16,752 nt of DNA from Hondaea fermentalgiana (lineage: Eukaryota > Sar > Bigyra > Thraustochytrida > Thraustochytriidae), in the NCBI GenBank assembly GCA_014084085.1, contig NPFB01000010.1:142357-159108 (forward strand), written 5' to 3'. The notes beneath the pieces are model-generated. The model searched no databases. It was not told the origin of the DNA and saw nothing but the letters and a program-made list of their open reading frames with translations. Positions within the stretch are counted from its first letter, which is position 1. Each line of letters starts with the position of its first letter. The position numbers were made by a program, and so were the translations under genes. Positions 1 through 8,944 of the stretch are shown piece by piece.

Positions 1-213
1 CCGCCCGCCCTCGCGCCGCGTCCCGCGTCGTCCTGGTCGCCGTGGGCCCGGCCGAGGCTCGGCTCCGATTGGGCAGCTTCGCCAGCGAGCGCCGCCAGCG
101 TCGACGCCGGCGAGGAGAACGAGGAGAGCAGAGTAGCGCCAGCGAGCGGAGGAGCGCCAGGGCCGCGAGGCCGCGGAGAAGGTCGCATCACCAGGCACCA
201 CGACGGGGTCTAG

Positions 214-487
214 CTTGCCCGGTTTCTTCCCGCGCGTCGACCGCGCGAAGACGTGCAAGGGCGTGGCGGAGAAGTTTTTCGCGTGCTTCGACGAACACGG
301 GCAGCAAGCGCCCGGGTCGCGCGACCCGGACGCAGGGCTGGCCGTGTTCAAGTCGTGCGCCAGCGAGCTCGAGGCCTACCGCTCGTGCATGGTAAAGGCC
401 GGTGCTCTTAAGAACGTCAAGCTTACTCGCGCTCCCAAAGCCTATCTTGAACAGATCGAACAGCACAAGCAACAGCAGCAGCAGTAA
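214..487 (+). CDS. Twin CX9C (CHCH-domain) protein, 5' end unresolved
   Basis: Small coiled-coil-helix-coiled-coil-helix protein. Counting from the leucine codon at 215, four cysteines sit at about residues 14, 24, 48 and 58. They form two exact C-x9-C motifs separated by 23 residues, followed by a basic/Gln-rich tail ending in a poly-Gln run. Twin CX9C proteins are usually oxidised by Mia40/Erv1 in the mitochondrial intermembrane space and serve respiratory-chain assembly; some also act in the nucleus. I cannot assign a subfamily. There is no ATG upstream of 389, and an in-frame stop lies at 134-136, so the start must be in an upstream exon or be non-AUG. The AG at 212-213 is a possible splice acceptor and is used here as the left boundary; the AG at 193-194 is another. 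The TAA at 485-487 lies 6 nt before the SIN3 ATG and in the same frame. The cysteine pattern is firm; start, exon structure and exact function are uncertain. Confidence 0.7.
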
Positions 488-489
488 GC
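484..489 (+). other. Possible splice donor (GTAAGC) overlapping the CHCH stop codon
   Basis: The last CAG codon and the TAA stop of the upstream ORF together spell CA|GTAAGC, a good 5' splice-site consensus and the same hexamer as the donor of the intron at 5835. If used, the CHCH transcript would be spliced past its apparent stop and over the SIN3 start. I see no obvious partner acceptor, so this is only a candidate. Confidence 0.2.
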
Positions 490-493
490 TACC

Positions 494-3400
494 ATGAAGC
501 GCTCCAGCGAAGGGATCGATTCCGCGGAGGAACAGAGCGCCAACAAACGCCCGGCGCTCGAACCAGGAACCCAACTCAATGTTTCGAGCGTCAAGCCGTC
601 CGGAAAGGACGGCCCTGCTGACGCCTCTGCCCCATCGAGCACATCTGTGCCGACCTCGGCTGCTTCTGCCTCGGGCACAGCAAAACCATCCTTGCCTACC
701 TCGTTCCAGTCCTCGACGTCGCTCGGTACCGCGTCCTTGCCGCCCTCGACGCTCGCGGCGGCACCTGGCTCGACGTTGTCGGCAAAGTCAGATGCCTCCG
801 GAGCTTCGGCTACGGCTGGCGCAGGCGCAAAGCTTGCGACCTCGAAATCGAAACCGGGGTCAGACAGTGGCATGGGGCCACCGCGCGAGATCAGCTCTAG
901 CTCAGCCATGAGCGTTCAGAGCAGTGTCGCTCGTGCGGGTGCCGCCAGCACGATATCCACAACGGCTTCGCAAGGGTCCGTGGCCAGCGGCCCTACGGCC
1001 ACCGCGCCATCCGCAGAAAGCGAGTCTACTAAGCCAAAGTCAAGTAGTGCTGCGAGTTCTGTAGCTTCGTCGCAATCGGGAGCCAAGCCTGCCGATAGTG
1101 CCGACAAGAAAAAGGGCGCTTCCTCGCCCATGCCCGCAGGCCTTCCTGCATCAGGAATGGCTGCGGGTGCAGGTGGTTCTGCTGCGGGGGGTGGAGCTGG
1201 GAAATCTGGACCTCATGGCGGAGGTGCTGCCGGCCTGGGCTCCACCGAGACGACATCCGCAGGGGGCGCAAACGCCTCGACCATTGGATCGGGTTCCAAA
1301 GCCAATGCCGGCGAGGGCAAGCCCGGGGCGGGCGGCGGAGTTGGTGCCGTTGGGGCCGCCTCTGCCGCCGCCTTGTCTGCTCATACTGGTTCTGGCAACG
1401 TATCGGGACCCGCCAAGGCACGGTCGGCGCCGGGCGGCGCCTCTTCCGCGACGGGCTCATCCAAGGCATCCGCGCAGACAGGTGCCGGTGGGACGGGGAC
1501 CTCACAAAAGCGCAAACAGTCCAAGACTGGCGACAACGTGAAGAAGGAGGGCGCAGGGAGCCGCGGTGGGGCCGGGGGTGGCAGCAGCAAGTCCAAGAAC
1601 AATCAGTCCTCCGCAAGCCGTCTCGCCGGCACGCAGGGCATGCCAAATCTTTCTCCCGCGACTGCGGGCATGCCTGGCTTTGCTGGCAACCCGCTCAATG
1701 CAGGCGCTGGCGCCAAGCTCGGAGGTAAAGCTGGCACCGGTGGACCCGGGCCCAATGCTCCTTCTGGCATGCCCATGAAAATGCCAGGCCCCCTCTTTCC
1801 TGGTATGGGGGGCCAAGTTGGCGGCATGATGGGACCGGGCGCTCCCGGTGCAGGAGGCCCTGGCATGGGAGGCGGCATGGCCCCATCTGCCGTCTCTGCA
1901 GGTCAGAAACAAATTGGCGTCCAAGACGCGCTCGCGTACTTGAACAAGGTCAAGCTTCAGTTTCAGGACAAGCCCGAGGTTTATAACCAGTTTCTGGAGA
2001 TCATGAAGAACTTCAAGTCGCAGACCATCGATACCCCCGGCGTCATTCAGCATGTGTGCGAGCTCTTCAAGGGCCACGACAATCTCATTCTTGGGTTTAA
2101 CACCTTTCTGCCCCCTGGCTTCAAGATTGAACTTGCCACTCGCGGCGGCGCTGGGGCCATGCCCGGAACGGTCATGCTTCCCGGAGGCCTGCAGCTCGGC
2201 GGTGCTGCCGCTGCGAGCGTTCCGGGTGCGCTCGGCGGTGCTGGTCCTGTCATACCGAATCCCACCACCACCGCCGCTCGAGGCAAGGGCAATCGAGCGC
2301 AGCGTGGAGCCAGCGCAGGTGCAGGTTCCAGCGGACGTGGAGGTGGCAGCAAGGCTGCCGGAGCGGCGGCAGGGCCTGCAGGCGGCGCCGCTGCCGCCGC
2401 TGCCGCTGCTGCTGCCCCTGCAGGTCGCAATGTAGTGGGTGGCATCGATATGGACGCCAAAGCACATGGCGTGCCCATGGTTTTTGACGATAACGCGGGC
2501 AACGCCTCCGCGCAAGGACAGCCCGTGGAGTTCGATCATGCCATCAACTACGTGACCAAAATCAAGAAGCGCTTTTCCGAAGAAACTGACACGTACAAGT
2601 CGTTCCTGGATATTCTGCACAGCTACCAGAACGAGCAGCGTTCCATCAATGAGGTGCTCGAGCAGGTGTCAAACCTCTTCAAGGACCATCCTGATCTTTT
2701 GAAGGAGTTCACCTACTTTTTGCCCGATGCCGTTCGCGAGTCGGCCAAGACCGAGCTGGCCCGTCGCGCAGCAAAGGCGCAAAAGGCCAGCCAGCGCGCC
2801 AAGGACAAGACGGCGGGTCGCCGCAAGGAGAAGAAGGGCCTTCCGCTCGGAGACAACGATCAAGAGGAAACCCGTATTCCTCAGCTCGAGCGCAACCTGC
2901 TCGGCCGCATCAAGGCCGCACTTGGAACGCGCGAGCTCTGGGGCGAGTTTCTCAAATGTCTCGATCTTTTTGCACAAGAACTCATCTCTCGTGCCGAATT
3001 GCTTTCGTTGGTGAGCGACATTCTCGGCGAGCGCGCTGATCTTCTCGAAGAGTTCGACCGCCTTCTTGCCTCGCGCGGAGCCACCGACGACCCTGTGGAG
3101 AGCGCCTGGTTTTCCATGCCTCTTGCTGACATTGACTTTGACAACTGCCGCACCTGCACACCCTCGTACCGCGGCCTTCCGGCTGCATTTCCCAAGGCGC
3201 CGTGCTCGGAGCGCACGGCTCTTTGTCGCTCGGTGCTCAACGACACCTGGGTCAGCGTGCCATTCGGCTCGGAGGACGCTGGCTCCAAGGGTCACCGGCG
3301 CAGCCCGAACGAAGACGCGCTCTTTCGCACCGAAGACGACCGCTACGAGGTAGACCTTGTGATTGACTCCAACCTTGCCGCCATTCGCGCGCTGGAGCCT

Positions 3401-5515
3401 CTTGCGCAGGAGATCAAGAGCCTCGGCTTGCAGCATGGGGAAAGCTCCAAGTTCCGCTACCGCCTCGAGCGCCGATCTCTCTCCGTGATTCACCTGAAAT
3501 CAATTGCGCGCATTTACGGAGACCACGGCACCGAGATCCTCGAGCTCCTCCGACGCAATCCGGCTGGGGCCATTCCCGTTATCCTGCGGCGGCTCAAGGA
3601 GAAGCACGAAGAGTGGTGCCGTGATCGCCAGGAACTGAACAAGACGTGGAAGGAGCAAATGGAACGCAACTATCTCAAGAGTCTCGACCACCGCAGCTTT
3701 TACTTTAAGCAGAGCGAGAAGCGCGCCCATACGCAAAAGGTGCTCCTTGGAGAGCTCCGCGATGCGCACAATGCCAAGGTCAAGCATGATCAACAACCGC
3801 CTGCCCAGCAGACGCCGGCCAACACCAAGGTTGGGATCTCCACGCCGCCGAAAACATCGACCCCGCCTCCAACTGGCACTGTCGAGCTCGACTTTCCAGA
3901 CCCCATTGTGCACCAACACGCATGGGGAGTGATTTCCCTCAAGGCGGAACGCATGTGTGAAAAGCAGACGCTCCTCAAGATCGCAGCGTTTTACAATTAC
4001 GTGTTCAACCCACTGTTTTTGTTGCCGCTCTCGTGGCTTCCTTCAGGCACACCGCTCGCCGAGACTCTCAATGTCAACAAGTATTTGAGCGTGGCGCCGC
4101 GTCCGCGGCGTCGCGAGGATGCCCTTCCCGACGGCACCAAGGTTCAGACGCCTCTGGGAACAGGCACCATCACGGCATACGTTGTGGAGTCTGGCTTTTA
4201 CACGGTTGCGCTCAGTTTTGGTGTCGGCCACATGCTTCCGGGCGATGTCTTTAAAGCGACGGACGTTAATGATGAGGACGTCAAGACACCGCTTATGGCG
4301 AGCTTTTCCAAGCCCGTACGCATGGAAGACTCTGCAGCAGTCAAGTCCGCGAGCAATGAGGACTCGTCCACGCCCGCTTCGCTTGATGTCTTTAGCACCA
4401 CGCAGGCTTATTGCTTTTTGCGCCTGTACCACATGCTTTACAGTCGTCTCTTGCGCATCAAGGAGCTCTGTGAAACACGCGAGACGACGCGTCGCGTTAG
4501 ACTTTTGAAGAAGACCAACGCCGATAGCGATGGCGACGCCGCCATGTCCGACGATGACGCCAAGAAGAAGGATAACGACGCCAAGGCCGAAGGCGCCGCG
4601 GGAGAACACGAGTACACGCAGTTTCTTTCGCTGGTGTACAGCCTCATGAACGGGACGCTTGATACGCCCAAGTTTGAGGACGAGTGCCGCGTGCTTCTTG
4701 GACCGGAGGGCTTTGTGGTTTTCACCATTGAAAAGCTCGTGCTCGCGATTCAGAAGCAGCTCACAACTCTCGTAAGCGACGAGCGGCCGCGCGAGGCCGC
4801 CGAGCTCTTTGCTTCTGTGGAGAAGCCCTCGGAGGCAGCCAAGGCCCACGCAGCACGTCATCCGGACCCGCCCGTCGAGGTGCGGTCCCTTGCCAAGGCG
4901 TACAGCTTTGTCACGAACGCGCTTGTCATTCCCGCCGATGGTCTCGCAATACGTGCGCGCCTCGAGCAGGGCGAGCTGGCGGACCCCAATAAACCTGTAG
5001 ATGCTCCGCACGAGGGCCTTTTGCCCTTGCCCAAGAACACTCTTGTGGAGGTCCCTGTTCGTAAGCCGAGCCCGTGGTCCAAGCCGCCTCGCATGACGTT
5101 TTCGTTCGCTAGCCTGCCCGTTCAGGTGACGCCACCCGAGTCGGGTGCCGGGGTCGTTCCCGCTCCCGTCCCCGTCACGGTCGTGTACCCCTCGGCGGCT
5201 GCCGCAGAGACGGTGGATCGCGCCGCGCGCTTTGACGCCAAGGACATGACGGCCGCGTTCCGCTCCTATGTAAACGCCGATGACAAAGCGCTCACCTTCT
5301 CCTTGCCGCTTTACGTAGTGGCCAACTTTCCTGCGTCCAAGCCCCTCGTGTCAACGATTACTAACTTTGCCAAGGAGCATCCGGATCAGGCCGCCTCTAC
5401 CTCGATCACGGGTGAGACGTGGTTTGCTGACGTTCTGGCCAAGACGACCGCCGAGCTCGAGGCTGACAAGCAGGCTGCTGCTGATGGAGATGTGGAGATG
5501 AAGACGGACGCATAA
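494..5515 (+). CDS. SIN3: SIN3 family transcriptional corepressor scaffold
   Basis: Nuclear scaffold that recruits class I histone deacetylases to DNA-bound repressors. It is 1673 aa and uninterrupted. Residues 1-470 are low-complexity, rich in Ser, Ala, Gly and Thr. PAH1 lies at about 476-547 (ends FLPPGFKIEL), PAH2 at about 678-755 (contains FTYFLPDA) and a more diverged PAH3 at about 796-863. The Sin3 HDAC-interacting domain follows at about 875-976, with the conserved block ending near LDHRSFYFKQ at about 1065-1080. A short beta-rich insert lies at about 1212-1253. A Sin3 C-terminal domain lies at about 1298-1423 (AYCFLRLYHMLYSRL). Domain order matches yeast and animal Sin3. A long Ala run sits between PAH1 and PAH2. 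The ATG at 494 has A at -3 and follows an in-frame TAA by two codons, so it is the only sensible start without splicing. The family call is very secure. Confidence 0.96.
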   Translation: MKRSSEGIDSAEEQSANKRPALEPGTQLNVSSVKPSGKDGPADASAPSSTSVPTSAASASGTAKPSLPTSFQSSTSLGTASLPPSTLAAAPGSTLSAKSDASGASATAGAGAKLATSKSKPGSDSGMGPPREISSSSAMSVQSSVARAGAASTISTTASQGSVASGPTATAPSAESESTKPKSSSAASSVASSQSGAKPADSADKKKGASSPMPAGLPASGMAAGAGGSAAGGGAGKSGPHGGGAAGLGSTETTSAGGANASTIGSGSKANAGEGKPGAGGGVGAVGAASAAALSAHTGSGNVSGPAKARSAPGGASSATGSSKASAQTGAGGTGTSQKRKQSKTGDNVKKEGAGSRGGAGGGSSKSKNNQSSASRLAGTQGMPNLSPATAGMPGFAGNPLNAGAGAKLGGKAGTGGPGPNAPSGMPMKMPGPLFPGMGGQVGGMMGPGAPGAGGPGMGGGMAPSAVSAGQKQIGVQDALAYLNKVKLQFQDKPEVYNQFLEIMKNFKSQTIDTPGVIQHVCELFKGHDNLILGFNTFLPPGFKIELATRGGAGAMPGTVMLPGGLQLGGAAAASVPGALGGAGPVIPNPTTTAARGKGNRAQRGASAGAGSSGRGGGSKAAGAAAGPAGGAAAAAAAAAAPAGRNVVGGIDMDAKAHGVPMVFDDNAGNASAQGQPVEFDHAINYVTKIKKRFSEETDTYKSFLDILHSYQNEQRSINEVLEQVSNLFKDHPDLLKEFTYFLPDAVRESAKTELARRAAKAQKASQRAKDKTAGRRKEKKGLPLGDNDQEETRIPQLERNLLGRIKAALGTRELWGEFLKCLDLFAQELISRAELLSLVSDILGERADLLEEFDRLLASRGATDDPVESAWFSMPLADIDFDNCRTCTPSYRGLPAAFPKAPCSERTALCRSVLNDTWVSVPFGSEDAGSKGHRRSPNEDALFRTEDDRYEVDLVIDSNLAAIRALEPLAQEIKSLGLQHGESSKFRYRLERRSLSVIHLKSIARIYGDHGTEILELLRRNPAGAIPVILRRLKEKHEEWCRDRQELNKTWKEQMERNYLKSLDHRSFYFKQSEKRAHTQKVLLGELRDAHNAKVKHDQQPPAQQTPANTKVGISTPPKTSTPPPTGTVELDFPDPIVHQHAWGVISLKAERMCEKQTLLKIAAFYNYVFNPLFLLPLSWLPSGTPLAETLNVNKYLSVAPRPRRREDALPDGTKVQTPLGTGTITAYVVESGFYTVALSFGVGHMLPGDVFKATDVNDEDVKTPLMASFSKPVRMEDSAAVKSASNEDSSTPASLDVFSTTQAYCFLRLYHMLYSRLLRIKELCETRETTRRVRLLKKTNADSDGDAAMSDDDAKKKDNDAKAEGAAGEHEYTQFLSLVYSLMNGTLDTPKFEDECRVLLGPEGFVVFTIEKLVLAIQKQLTTLVSDERPREAAELFASVEKPSEAAKAHAARHPDPPVEVRSLAKAYSFVTNALVIPADGLAIRARLEQGELADPNKPVDAPHEGLLPLPKNTLVEVPVRKPSPWSKPPRMTFSFASLPVQVTPPESGAGVVPAPVPVTVVYPSAAAAETVDRAARFDAKDMTAAFRSYVNADDKALTFSLPLYVVANFPASKPLVSTITNFAKEHPDQAASTSITGETWFADVLAKTTAELEADKQAAADGDVEMKTDA
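1212..1395 (+). repeat. Gly/Ala/Ser low-complexity coding tract in SIN3 N-terminus
   Basis: Part of the roughly 470-residue disordered N-terminal region of SIN3. Glycine- and alanine-rich segments alternate with Ser/Thr and Lys and show no recognisable fold. Such tracts vary in length between relatives and make frame shadows on the other strand look like ORFs. Confidence 0.6.
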
Positions 5516-5810
5516 TTACTACAATTCATAAAGCAAAAGAGACAAGTTTTTTGAGCACCGCATACTTTTGTCCAAGCCTTCCTGTTTAGTTGATAAAAAA
5601 ACAAAAACAAAAAAAACGGAGACCGGACCGTTGATTCTGGGACCTGGGACTCTCTCCGAGTCTCGCCCGTTCGGTCATGGCGAAGCGAGCAACAAAGGGG
5701 CATTGCACGCGCGCGCGCACGAGGCGACGAGGCTGCGAGCAGTAGTGGGAGGGAAGGAGAGAAGGACACAGCATACGAACTGCTCGTACGTGCGCATTTC
5801 GGCACGATTC
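5516..5810. other. Intergenic region between SIN3 and the acidic-protein gene
   Basis: 295 bases carrying the 3' UTR of SIN3 and the promoter/leader of the next same-strand gene. An A-rich stretch lies at 5595-5617. An upstream ATG at 5677 opens a 22-codon reading frame that stops at 5745 and is not in frame with the gene start at 5811. If transcription begins before 5677 this would be an upstream ORF. No other feature is seen. Confidence 0.5.
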
Positions 5811-7881
5811 ATGTCGTCATGGGACACAGACGAGGTAAGCGCGTTCACTCAAAAGGCGAAGATGCAAGCAAACACATGTCTGACTCACGCCATCTTTGCC
5901 AACGAGACAGCTACGTAGCCGGCTCGACGAGGCTGCGTCCACGCGCGAGGTAGAAGGCATCGTCCTCAATGAAATCGTGCCACATGTTCTTCGCGAAAAG
6001 GCTCTACCGCGTGTTGCGGCGGCCGCTTTCGCGCGGGCAGTCGCACCAAATTCGCCACAAGATGATGATGGCGATGATGGCGCAGGGCCCGCTACAACTG
6101 CATGGAACGAGAATACGGACTTTGCCAAAGACGATGAGTCGCCGATGGCTTGGACATATCGCTTTGCGTTCATACTTGACACATGGCGAGAGCGACACGA
6201 GATGCGAGCAGCTGCAGCGCTCTTGCTCATCGCCGAGCTTCCATGTTGTTTTCGCCAGTCTTTGCTCGAATATCGAGGTCTGCACTGCATTGACTTGGCC
6301 ATGAAAAGAGCTAGCGGATTTGCCTACCGTATCACAATTGCAGCCGCTGCAAGGCAAGAGACACGTTTGCAGCTGACTCATGTTTTCGATCGCGAGCTGG
6401 ACGCTGCACGCGCAAAGAGAATTGCCGCAGCGAGAGAAAAGCTTCACGGTGCGACTCGAGCCTACAAAGAGGTTCTGCTTGCTCAACTTGCTTTGGCGTC
6501 CCGCTTTGAGCCTTCGGCTTTTATTGATGGGGACGGCGATATGGCACCGAGTCCCCGGGATTCTTCCACGGCGTCAGCAAGCCTTCGTGCAGAACAGCAT
6601 CAAAACAGTCATTCAGATGATGAAAAAAGTATCAGTGATGACGACGACGATGATGTTGGTACGGCGGGACAAGCTTCATCTCCAAGAAGGTCCATAAGCA
6701 AGGAGCCGAAGCTGTCTTCCGAGTCTGAGAAACCCGATAGCAGCAGAGAGCGGACAGCAAAGGAGCATAGTACCCAGAGCAGACCGAGCAGTGGAAGACT
6801 ACCAGAGAAAGAAGATGCTAGGGACGACGGAAAGGATGTCACCGAAGTGCAACACGCAATCGGGGACGCTGCCAAAGGACCCCATGATGATGATGATCAA
6901 AATTGCGATGATGATGATGATAACGACGACGATGATGATGACGACACCTTTGGATCCTCGTCCAAGTCTCAGGGCGATAGCTTTCTGAGTGGGGTAGACG
7001 ATGTGCCAAGCCCAGGCGTCGAGGCTGCAGATGCTACAGATGGCGCTGTCCAGAACCCGATCTCTTCTCCAAAGAAAACAAGACTAGGAGAATCTTTTAT
7101 GCGGAAGCTGGGCACGGGGCTAGCGCGAGCCCGTCTAGCATTTTCACGTCCTCGATGGCCGTCAACACATCGCTCTCAAGAAGTCGCCGGTGACACAACA
7201 GAGGGCACTGGAGATGTTGCGAAGCTTGTTGACGATATAAACTTGGGGGAAGATACGGTAAAAGAGGAAGTGGAAGACGCAGAGAAAGCTAATCAGCAAG
7301 AATCAATCGCAAGCCAAGACGCGAAGAAAGAAGAGGGCGACACGTACCTTGCGGAAGCGATGGAACAAAAAGCAAATAAGGGAGAGGTTGCCCAACGTTG
7401 CACCAAGCACATGGATGAAGACCACGTCAAATCTGCATCAAGTCGGGATGATGGTGTCGACAGTAAACAAGAATCAGACCCAAAACCAGGTGATGAGATA
7501 GCAGAAGTGCAAGAGACGACTGCTGAAGCGCAAGAGACGATAGGAGATGGGAAAGCTGAAGCGCAAGGGATGATTGGAGACAAAAAGAATGAGGTTGAAA
7601 AGAATGAGCCAAGAGTGGCCGAAAGGAGTGAGATCGTTGAGACTCCGTCTCTTCGTGATGACAGTATCTCCGAGAGTGAGAGCGACGACGACTCTTCCGA
7701 AGTTTCAAGCAAGGAGACGTTGGATGATGACGAGGTATCATCGAGATCTTCGGCCAATGGGGGCGAACTCGACGAAGGCGAACATGAGGGTTCTTCAGGA
7801 GATGAAGACGATGACGATGACCAAAATGAAGACCGTTCGCGCTCGATCGCAAAGGAAAAAAAGGAAAAAGAAGAAGCCTAA
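5811..7881 (+). CDS. Acidic low-complexity protein of unknown function, two exons
   Basis: Predicted join(5811..5834, 5911..7881), 664 aa. The main reading frame has no ATG near its 5' end. Splicing a 76-nt intron gives an ATG at 5811, an 8-residue first exon (MSSWDTDE) and a phase-0 junction into LRSRLDEAAS. Residues 1 to about 210 look globular and helical, with a Trp/Arg-rich helix (LDTWRERHEMRAAAALLLIA) and a coiled-coil-like stretch of Arg, Ala and Glu. The rest is highly acidic and disordered: Asp runs near 225-235 and 330-355, Ser/Arg-Asp segments, short Glu/Ala/Gln repeats around nt 7500-7590, and a basic-acidic tail ending KEKKEKEEA. I do not recognise the N-terminal domain. The acidic tail suggests a nuclear, chaperone-like or charge-binding role, but that is a guess. 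The ATG context is weaker than in neighbouring genes (T at -3). Confidence 0.75.
5835..5910 (+). other. Spliceosomal intron, 76 nt, phase 0
   Basis: Begins GTAAGC after GAG and ends GAGACAG before CTA. A plausible branch site, CTGACTCAC, lies about 30 nt upstream of the acceptor. Removing it joins the ATG at 5811 to the long open frame with no frame change. This is the only intron in the window for which coding continuity gives direct support. Confidence 0.8.
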
Positions 7882-7925
7882 ACGTCAAATGTGAAACATG
7901 AACCATAGCTTACCGTCTGTATTGG

Positions 7926-7931
7926 AATAAA
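7926..7931 (+). terminator. Candidate polyadenylation signal AATAAA
   Basis: A canonical AATAAA hexamer 45 nt after the stop of the acidic-protein gene. It lies in the 69-nt gap between two convergent stop codons, so cleavage just downstream would place the 3' end inside the 3' end of the opposite-strand MAPR gene. Whether this organism uses AATAAA is unknown. Confidence 0.4.
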
Positions 7932-7950
7932 AGAAGTTTGTTTCGAGTCA

Positions 7951-8751
7951 TTATTCGTCGACCTTTTCGACATTGGCACCCTCGTCGTCTTTAACAGCGT
8001 CATCGTCTTGAGCGGTCTCGTCGTCTTTAGCAGCGTCATCGTCTTTGGCAGCGTCATCGTCGTTGTCAACCTCTTCATCCTTTTTGGCGTCAACGTCTGG
8101 GGTATTTTCAGCATCAGACTCTTTCGGCGCCCCCGAATCGCTGAGCGTGCCTATAAGTGGGTACTTGAGGTAGTACTTGTCGATCCAGTCGTCGAGGATT
8201 TTGAGATCCTTTGGATCGAGACCGTCCAAGCTAGTGTTCGTGACATCTTCCGGCTTGAGGGACATGAGTGCGAGCGCGCGCTGAGCGTTGTGGCCTGCAA
8301 AAAGGTGGTACCCGCCCCCAGGTCCATAAAAGCTTTCTCCGCTCGAGACGTCAAAAACGAGTCCCCGAGCAGCGATGTAAATCGGGGCACCGGCCTCGCC
8401 AGTGGCGGTGGCGAGCTCCTCTGGCGAGATGACGCGTTGCTCGATGACTTTGCCGAGCTTGACGAACTTTGCGCGAAAGTTCTCGAGCTCCTCTTCATCG
8501 ACATCCTCCTTGTTCTTGCCGAACCATGCGCCGTACGTCTCTGTGAGATTTTCCTTGTCGAGGGCGTTGCTCACGTCGAAAATTTCGCCGCGCAGGCCAA
8601 CGTAGGCGTGCGCTTTTTCGCCGCCTTCGCCGGTGAACCTTGCAAGCTGCGGAAGGCTCATGTCGCGGCGCCGACCCTTGGCCGGGTACCTGCCGCCGAG
8701 GTCCTCCTCGGCGGCCGCGCCGGCCTCACCTCCCGTCGAGGCGTTTCCCAT
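7951..8751 (-). CDS. Tandem MAPR/cytochrome b5-like heme-binding domain protein
   Basis: 266 aa. Contains two cytochrome b5-like domains of the membrane-associated progesterone receptor (PGRMC/neudesin) type. The second, at about 108-203, is canonical: it carries IFD/VFDV, FYGPGGGYHLFAG and a KYxLKYPLIGTL ending. Y148 aligns with the axial heme tyrosine of PGRMC1 and Y142 with its partner tyrosine, so heme binding is likely. The first, at about 32-102 (GLRGEIFDVSNAL), lacks the GPxGxY heme loop and looks degenerate. The N-terminus MGNAST fits the N-myristoylation consensus, and no transmembrane helix is seen, unlike most family members. The C-terminal 60 residues are imperfect Asp/Ala/Lys repeats of the DDDAAKDD type. 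MAPR proteins act in sterol synthesis, P450 support and heme handling. The ATG has A at -3. The gene is convergent with the acidic-protein gene; the stops are 69 nt apart. The family call is secure; the physiological role is inferred. Confidence 0.88.
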   Translation of the reverse strand: MGNASTGGEAGAAAEEDLGGRYPAKGRRRDMSLPQLARFTGEGGEKAHAYVGLRGEIFDVSNALDKENLTETYGAWFGKNKEDVDEEELENFRAKFVKLGKVIEQRVISPEELATATGEAGAPIYIAARGLVFDVSSGESFYGPGGGYHLFAGHNAQRALALMSLKPEDVTNTSLDGLDPKDLKILDDWIDKYYLKYPLIGTLSDSGAPKESDAENTPDVDAKKDEEVDNDDDAAKDDDAAKDDETAQDDDAVKDDEGANVEKVDE

Positions 8752-8944
8752 CCTGCCTGGTGCAGCGCCGCGGGCCTCGCGCGCGTCGGTCCGTCAATTG
8801 ATTGACTGCTCGATCGATCGTCCGATCGCCAGGTCGATGGCGAGTTGCAAGTTGTTTTCGTTGACGAGGCTCGGAGGATGCCTATTTTGCAAATGGAAAT
8901 GCACAAATGCAAATGTCAATGCAAAAAAAAAGCAAATCTCAATG

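Noticed and set aside
1502..2620. 372-residue minus-strand ORF opposite SIN3
   Set aside because: It overlaps the PAH domains of SIN3 and is a frame shadow of GC-rich coding sequence; nothing in it resembles a protein family.
6880..6960. GAT-rich repeat as a possible CRISPR or satellite array
   Set aside because: It is in frame and encodes the Asp run of the acidic protein; there are no regular spacers.
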